NCBI RefSeq assembly: GCF_003254395.2
Contig: NC_037647.1
Coordinates: 5,616,876-5,680,875, forward strand
Length of the DNA: 64,000 bases
Origin: Apis mellifera
Lineage: Eukaryota > Arthropoda > Insecta > Hymenoptera > Apidae
Direction of reading: 5' to 3'
Shown: one piece after another, positions 50,701 to 59,800 of the stretch
How positions within the stretch are numbered: the first letter of the stretch is position 1
Layout: every line of letters starts with the position of its first letter
Position numbers and translations under genes: made by a program
Notes under the pieces: generated by a model
Seen by the model: the letters and a program-made list of their open reading frames with translations, nothing else
Database searches by the model: none
Told to the model about the DNA's origin: nothing

Positions 50701-53700
50701 ACGTGAAAGAGTTTGATTTTTTACTTCGATTTTTCCATCGATTAAAAAACAATATTTGTATAAAAAGATATTATGCATAAAATAGATTCAATTTCTATTA
50801 TTAAATTCTTTTTCTTATTTTTCTTTTATTATAGAACATATTTGCAACTTATATATAACTTGGCACAAATCTAGGTCACTGTAATCCTTGACCTTGCCCT
50901 TTCTTGTGTCATTTGATTTTCCAACAGCATTTACAGTTCATTTCATTCTAGGTCAATGAAGTTGCATAGGGAAAGATCAAACGGAAAAAGTATATAAATG
51001 AAAAAAAAAAAGGGCCAAGAATCTTATTGAACATTCTGTTAAGAAGAAAGAATAGTGAACGATATTACTTGACAAAGGAACAAATTAAATTGAAAAAAAA
51101 AAAAAAATTAACTTGTAGCACTGCAGTTTCCTTAAATTATATCGTTATATATTAATTATACGGAAAGATGTTCATTTTACACAAAGATCGAAAAATGGGA
51201 AATTAAGAGAATCGAATAAAATTGTAATAAACGTTAATTCTTAAAGAGAAGTAGAAATAATGTCCAGGAAATGAGAGTAAGAGAGCGAGAAAATCGAAAT
51301 AAGACACGCGGAAAATTGTGAAAACTGACAGGAAATCTTCCCGTATTTTGTCAGAAATAGGGATGGCTTTTCCTCTTTGCCGTACGAGGGAGGACAGGAA
51401 GTCTAAATGTCCGCAATGCGTTTCCTCAAAACCGGAAAATTACGGGAAAATTCACTGACGTTGCAAAAGAGAAATGGACGTGAAGAAATTTCGACGATTT
51501 AAATCTAAACGTTGGTGATGATAAAAAAATAAAAACTATATCAATATAAGTAAAAGATAGTAGAAATTCTAAAAGGAATATTTTAAAAATTATTGATCTA
51601 GATTATCATGAATTTTAATTTTTATAATTTTTTAAAAACTAGAAGTAGAAAGTCGATATAAAATTTTATTATTTTGGAAATATGATAAAAAATAAAAGCT
51701 ATACGTATCAATATAAGTAAAAGATAGTAGAAATTCTAAAAGGAATATTTTAAAAATTATTGATCTAGATTATCATCATAGATATGAATTTTAATTTATA
51801 ATTTTTTAAAAATGTAGAAATTCAATATAAAATTTTGTTATTTTGGAGAACATCTTTATTAAAAGTAATCTTCTTATCCATTTGATCTGAAAAATATTAA
51901 AGAATAGATATTTAACAGGTTTATATAAAATATAAAAAGGAGATAGTACATTGTTGATACATCGCATAAATTCGAACTGACGTTGTTTCAGTTTCATAAA
52001 AGTAAAAGATAAAGCAGGAAGATAATACCTGTAGAAATAGAACAGACTGTGATAAAATGAACAGTTGACGCTACTAACTTCGAATTTATGATTCGATATT
52101 ATTGCAAATTTTGATATATTTTCTTATACAAATTTTGAATTTCTTCCTTACTTTGAAACAATTAAAACAAATTAATTTATTAAAGCCGTTCAAAAATATC
52201 TCTCAATCCAATTTTTTATTCGTGACAAACATATCAAGTGAAATAAAATTACTTTAATCGGACAATCCATCTGATTAAATACATTACTTCCACTTTAGGA
52301 ATTATATCATTTTGTGATAAAAAACATTCATTAAGAATTAACACAATCTAAAATAATTACAAAGATGTAGTTGCTTTAATTTTTGCAAGATAATTTTAAA
52401 AAAGAAATTTACAAAATAATTACGAATAGATTACCTTTTCCTCCAATTATTCATTACTTAATATTCGTCGTATAATATAATAAAATTCTTTTTGTGAGAA
52501 TGGAACAATCTTCGTCCCGCGAATATTTCGAGTTTTAAATCCATATTTCGACTTCATTACCCATCCGATCTTCAAAATCCCGATCGACGAAATTGCCAAT
52601 AAAATCAAAATCCCTCTCCCCATTTCGCTTGCAATTTTGCAAGGAAACGAAAACAACAATAAGACGCTATAAAAATACGAATGCCGATAAGAGAGGAGAA
52701 AAATGTCTGGCGATGAACCCCGTTTCTCTCAGATCGATACGAGTCAGCCACACGTTTGAAACGACTTTTGCTTTTCAGCTCGGCGTCACAGCTTTCAGGG
52801 ATAGAGGCAGAGGAGGACACGAGCAACGAACGAGTGGCCACTTACAAAGTCGGCATGCTGGGTGCATCGGGGGTAGGGAAAACCGCCCTTACAGCGCAGT
52901 TCACCACCAGCGATTACATTTGCGCCTACGACACTTCTCTGGGTGAGTGAATCGCACGTTTCTCCATTTTCAGTGATTCAATTCGAAAGATATAGAGAAG
53001 ACAAAAATAATCCAATTTGTAGCGTTGGATGCATAATTGTCGAAACGAGTGCTGACAATGAAAATGGCTCGATTCTCCTGCAACGAATATCCACAGAAGA
53101 AGAAAATGTGACGTTTGTAGAGATACATCGCGTGATCATTAAAATCAGTATCGTATCGCATCATTTCACGTGGTGTAATTTAATAGTGATAGTGTGGGGC
53201 AACGTGATATCAGGCAGAGATACGTCACGTCACATAATGCTTAGCTTTGGCGGGGATGCCTAATGTGATGTTGAGAGGGAGAGGAGAGGAGAGAGATAAC
53301 ATGACGTCACATTTTCTCCTCCTGTGGAGATTCTCCGCCGCAGGAGAATTGAGTTTTACTGATAGAAGGAATAGTACTCGTCCAACTGTGATTGGATGCA
53401 AAAAAAGCCTCGAGTCTTTTTTGAGTGGATTTAATTAAATTTTACGTTTATATGCATATCCTGTAATTGTTGTATCTTTAAAATTGAAAAAATTATAATT
53501 ATTTTTCTAAAGATACAACTGAAAATTATCGCATCCAATGGTACAATTACGGTAAAACAATTATGTAAATGTGTTTCGTATGAAATTATTATGTATTTTA
53601 ATTTTCATTATTTGAATAGAATTTTAATGATTTTAAGGAATGTTATAATGTAATGTTCTGCTGTTATTAGTTCTTTTGTTTTTTTGTAGATGCACGCGTA

Positions 53701-56700
53701 AAGGTTAGTTGATGATAATACGAATTAATTATCGAGTTAAATCATTGAAACGATCGGTATAAAGAAAATTTATAGATATACACGAATAACGCCTTTACAA
53801 TGATTTTTATTTATCTTGGCTACAGTTTAATTACATCGTAATTTTTATGACGCAATGATAAGGTAAACAGTGATACTCATAAAACTCGATAAACATGGAA
53901 GGCGTGAACACGTAAACGTGATGATACATGAGATTATATAGTAAGATTGTTAATATTAGAAACTTGCAGAGATTACAATACAATCATAAATTATCCACTA
54001 TTTTTGAATTTTCGATTTTTCATTACGCGTTGAAGAAATAGGAAAGTCTATTTATGAAATTAAAAAAATAAAAATAAAATAGAAATTTCTTAAACATTGA
54101 AAAAAAAATTGATAATATGTGTTTATAAAGTAAATGTTTAACATCTATATAAAAAAATCAATCACTCAAGAAATATATTTTAAGGAGAAAAAATATAAAA
54201 TAGCATAAACATTCTCTCTTACGAAAAATTATTCAATATTGTGCATATGGGAAATATTTGTACGATGTTTATTTCAAGATGCAAGCTCAAAAGTTTTTAC
54301 AAAAATAAAATAAAAACCAATTCTTTTCTCGTGGAAAGGATATTCTAAATGTTGACTTAATATCCTTCCTTACGATCATTGAGAGTTTCATATACATTTT
54401 AAGATGCAGATCTCGTAGCATTTTCATCGTTATTCGTTTCCTCGAAAAGCAATAGTGGTTTTCATATTCGTTTTTCGGTCGTATATGCAATAACTGGTAG
54501 TTGAATTTCTTTTTTTCTTTTTTCTTTTTTCTTTTTTTTTTTTTTTGAGATAATATTCCTCGATCGTTTCTTTCAAGAATATTTTGCAATGGTTATCTTC
54601 AGATGATTGTATTGGATTTTTTTCTTTTTTATTCCTTTGACGATATATAAAAGTTGTTATGTTAAATGTTCGATTTTAGTATTATCCAGTTAAGAGGATA
54701 TTGCGAGATACATTCTTTCTTATTCTTCAATTCAAAATCATTTCATCTTTTTACAGAAAATATATATCGAATTTTTCTATCTTTTGAAAAATAATCAGAA
54801 TATAAAATAGAGTAAATTTTTGAAGTAATCATTTTAAAATACTATAATTTTTTTTAGCTCTATTTCTAAATTTTTATTATTCGATGCTACATAATATAAG
54901 CAATATTTTATATTTCGTAATTTATAACGAATTGCTAGATTTCAATCATTTTTCATTTTCGAAGCATACAAATTTAACAAATGCGAAAAATTTTTTGCTT
55001 TCCATGCATTTTTCATTTTTTCCCTTACATATCGCATACCATTGTATCTATTTTTTTTTTTTTAATTTAAATTAAATTTATCCAAAAAAATTATTAGAAA
55101 TTTAAAACTTCATTCATACTTAGATTTATTATTCTTTAAAATATCTAATTGTAAGGATAATAAAATATTTACATCAAAAAGTTTTTTCTTTTAGACAATC
55201 TTTAAAAAAAATAAAAATATCATTTTGCAGAAATGCTACTTCTGTCCACTTAAAAAATATAAAGTGACCTTAAAATAATTTCCAAAATTTTGTGCAAAAA
55301 ATTTTATATACAATGCATGATAAAAAGGAAACATATTTCACATATTGTTCCATAATATCGAACGATTATTTCGAAGTTAGACTTCAGTAGTTAGACTTCC
55401 CATATGTATGCAAATAGCATTGTGATAGTGTACAGGGAATTATCTCCCTTGTATCCACACGCTGAAGAGTATTTTATCTCCTCAAAAAAATACAATAACG
55501 TGATGAAGAAAAATTAATTTTATGTCTCACAATAGTAAAGTTTACGTGTTAAATATTTTAATATATGGTAATGATCATTATAGTAGACTTATCTCTATGG
55601 CTGTCATAATGGCCATCCATGTAGAACTATTGCTGCATTCAAATGGCCGCTATAATGTACACAGCCGATAGATAGCGTAGAAATTGGCCGTAGGCGGAAT
55701 AACAATAAATTATTTGCTACGATCCATAGTCGTGATGTTTCTTTATCAGTTGCCTTAATGAAGAGAAAACGATAGAAATGAGAAAATCGATAAAAAAGTA
55801 TAAAAGCTGTCATCCAGTTCACGGTGTAACATTAGCGCAATAGTTTAGTTGTCGATACGTTGATTCTTCTTGTGCAACTTGGACTTTTGTTAATTGTTAA
55901 TACATTCGATGTTGGTGACGCAAGTCATAAGGATGTTCTATTGACTAAGAAAGAGTTATCTGGCTTATCCTTTGCGTATACGTTTCAATATAAATATTGT
56001 GTCGTCATTATATGCAGCCATTTTAAATTTTTCAAGTGTTTTTTTATACTTGGTTGAAAATTAATATTTGAGAGAATTTCTTTTGATTTCTGAAAAATTT
56101 TAGGAATAGGAATATTTTTTAGAACAAAATAGATGATGAAGAAAGCAATAAAATATGAACATTTTGTGCTAAATAAATATTTTTTTCAGTTAGTGAAAAG
56201 GATTTTTAAAAAAGAGTTTTAGTTCAAAATTTTATTATTATGCATGCAGTAGTAAAATTAAAATTGGCTTCATTGAAGATAGTCACGGTAAACGTGACAC
56301 TTGTATTCAAAAGAAACTATTTGTCCATTTATTATAATTTTTCCATTCTAGTTTATTTTAGTTATATATTTTATTTTATATTTGTTTATGAAATGTCTAT
56401 AATAAACAATTTGTAAGTATAAAACCATTAGTCTTATAAAATAATAAAAACTATGAAGATTATCCTCCTTTATTATCATCTATTTCTTATATTGAACAAT
56501 CTTGATGATGAAAATTATTATATTAAAGAAAATGGAACAAATAAAAAAACATTTAATTATTTATAAAATTTTTATTCAATGTAAACGTAAATGTAATTCA
56601 TTTTCATTTAAATATATTTATAAATTAATGGAACATAAAATATGAATGAAAATTTTGAAAAAAAAAAAAAAGATATTTAACAAATATTAAAAATTGAATA

Positions 56701-56790
56701 TTTAAAACAACAATTTTGCATATTTAATTTTTCAATTTGTGAGATTATTCATTTTTTGACATTATTCATTGTTAATTTATTTTATTTTCA

Positions 56791-56821
<31 letters not shown>

Positions 56822-59800
56822 TAAAACATTTTTCTATTCCAAGGTTTAAATTTTTATTACATAAACTGTACTTCATTAATTAATTATATGAAATCTGATA
56901 TATCATACGTGTGGATTGCGTGACAAGAAAAATTTTTTGTTGAAATAATAATGAAGAAAGTAGCTGTTCTTATCTTGGCTAAACTAGGCATTCAAACCTA
57001 AACGACCAAGAACTTGAGGCTGAAATATCGATATTCACTTGACGAAGTTGCTTTAAAGCTACAGGAGAATCAAATTTGTCACGGCAACGATTCTTTTTTC
57101 GTTTAATTTCCCTTAAACGAAGTTTTGAACAATGGCAAAAATGAAAATTGAATTTTTGTGGGAGAGAACGTTACAATAGTGCTTCTTGTTAAAGGAACAA
57201 AATTTAAAGAAGTAATAAAAATGTGAAAAATATTTATTTATAAATGAATGATGATTTTCAAATTATGAAAATAATCATTATTATTCCGAGATATTTGTTT
57301 CCTTTTTTTAAATTAATTATAATTTTATTATAAAATAAATATCTTCAAAAAATTTCAATCAAATTTTATTTCATTTTAATTTTTTCGCTCGATTTTTCAT
57401 TTGAGAAAAATTGAATTTCAATCCGATAAATTGCAATAAATTTGTTAAACTCAGTTTTGCATTTTTATTGCATTTATGTATAGAGAAAGAAAAAAAAATT
57501 TCGATAAATTATTTTATTATTCATACGAATGTTAAATATCTATATTTTATATGCATAAAAAAACTAAAGGTAAAGTAATTTTACTTTATTTTTCATTTTT
57601 CAAACAATGCTTACTTTTTCATCTTAACAGATTTAACAAATCATAAAAATCGAATAACTTGTTACAGATATTTGTTAGATATATTTGCGATCGAATTTCC
57701 AGTTCGTTTAAACATTGGAAACTCTGACTATAAATGAAAGACCATCTGTACTACCTGTTCTCTGAAAGAAAGTTTCCAATTTGCATCGTCACACGCAGAT
57801 TTAATATCTTGCGACATTTTGATTGAAATATCAATAATACCAATAACCTCCCTGTACGATTCTTTTTCTGTTATTTGGAATTGTACCATCTATTTTTATA
57901 AATATTCCTTTTTCTATTTTATTATTGCATTATTTTATTTATTTTTTTATTTTTCTAACAATTTTCAGTGGAAAATAACATTTTTATAGAAAATAAACAA
58001 ATCTTTCAATCAATACATATAAAAGAAACAAACAACGAGTAATGAAAAATTCATAAAAAAAAATTCTCTTTCTGTTTCGTATAAAAAGACATTGAAAGTG
58101 GAAAAAAAAAACAAAAAAAAAAAAAAAGAAAAGAGAATCAAAAAGAACTCGGATATAAAAAACATTGCAAAAAAAAAAAATTCAAAACTGTTTTGTCTCT
58201 CAAAAAAATCGCTTTGTCGAACTTAACCTATTTTTCCATTTTATCACAGAATTTCGTGACCCGATTTTCAAGAATGTTCATTTACCGTCAAGTAAAAATA
58301 AAAATAATTTTACTTTTAAAAGATCAAAGAATTATATTTATATTTATTTAAAATTAATAAATGATAATTCGAAATTTTTCATTGTTCATATTTTAAACTT
58401 AAAGATTCTGAAAGTTTTCAATTAAAAGAATCGTTGAGCTTTTACAAATCGACTTGTACTTTTCCTGCAAAAGTGGAAAGTAATTCGAGATAATTCGTGA
58501 AAAAAAAAAATATTTTTCAACTCGATGGAATAGAATTTTAATCTGGGAAAAAAGGAACGAAAAGTTTCTTCGTGTACGGTAAAATAAAATACCCACGCAA
58601 TCTAGAAATTTCCAGCAACGTGATAATCTTTTTCAATTCAAGAATCAGAATTATTTCAAGCTAAATAGAAAGCTTTCACTAGTCGATATTACTGATCTTA
58701 TCTTTCTTATTTTATATTTTTAAAGTAATTCAATCAAATATTTTATATACTCTCTATTATTCTTTTCGTTCAAATTTTTGCCTTTTTTTCTTTATAATAA
58801 ATATATTTTTGTTCCAAAATATATTATATATTTTTAAACGTTTAAATATTCCAAAATTTAATTAATATTAACTTTTTCCTGACTCATTTTTTGAAACAAA
58901 AGAAATATCGAATGTAATTTTTTTTTCCTGTTTCTTTTTCCCTTAAAATAAGCCAACAACCAATAAATACAAATCGAGGAAAGGCAAATGATTTTATACG
59001 TCCTTCTTTTTTTTTTTCATTTTATTAGAAACAAAGAGATTTTTATCACAAAAAGTTAATATTAAAATAAAAAAAAAACGAACAACACTTACAACAACTA
59101 AAAAACTTTGTATTTTTAAACAACAATACAAATTTATCAATGATTCCACGTTATTATCGAAACGTAAAAATGGAATAAAAAATTAAAAATAGAAATACTG
59201 CATAAATGAAAATCTTTTGCTTCGTTCTCACAAATTTGTATTGGAATGCAATTACATCGATAAAATATTATCTAATATATTTCTAAAATATTAATCGAAC
59301 GTTGTATTTATACAAAAATATTATTTCATTGAAATAATATTTCAATCATGTCTTAAAACGTTTATATTATCAAAAATTATTCTCAAACGTGTTACAACAA
59401 TTGTTTGTCACACGACATTTAATTAACTCTTAATCGAAAAACGTTATTTTTATAAACCAGTTCGATCATCTTTGAAGCGTTTGTATGATCGTGATTAACA
59501 TGTTCAATGCTGCATGAAATTTTGAATTTAAACGTTTAAAAAATAAACAAACGACCCGATGGAAATATTTTTTAATTAAAGGCACTTTAGAACCTAGTTA
59601 TTATTCAACAAAGATATAAAATCTAGCGATAAGGTAAATTTTAAACTTTAGAAAGGATTGCTATGCGCATATTCTCTCTTTTTATATCCCTTTATTTTAC
59701 ATCCATCCATTTTAAAATGAAGATTATTTTTATTTCTATTTCTTTAAATGGAAATTTCCCCCTTTTTTCGCATATTCCACATTTTTTCTATTAATTAAAT

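Larger units (their letters stand above)
49128..52778 (+). other. RGK intron between exons 3 and 4
   Basis: AT-rich, with two recent tandem duplications (49216-49583 and 51518-51849) and a GC-richer patch at about 51240-51480. No exon supported. Confidence 0.75.
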
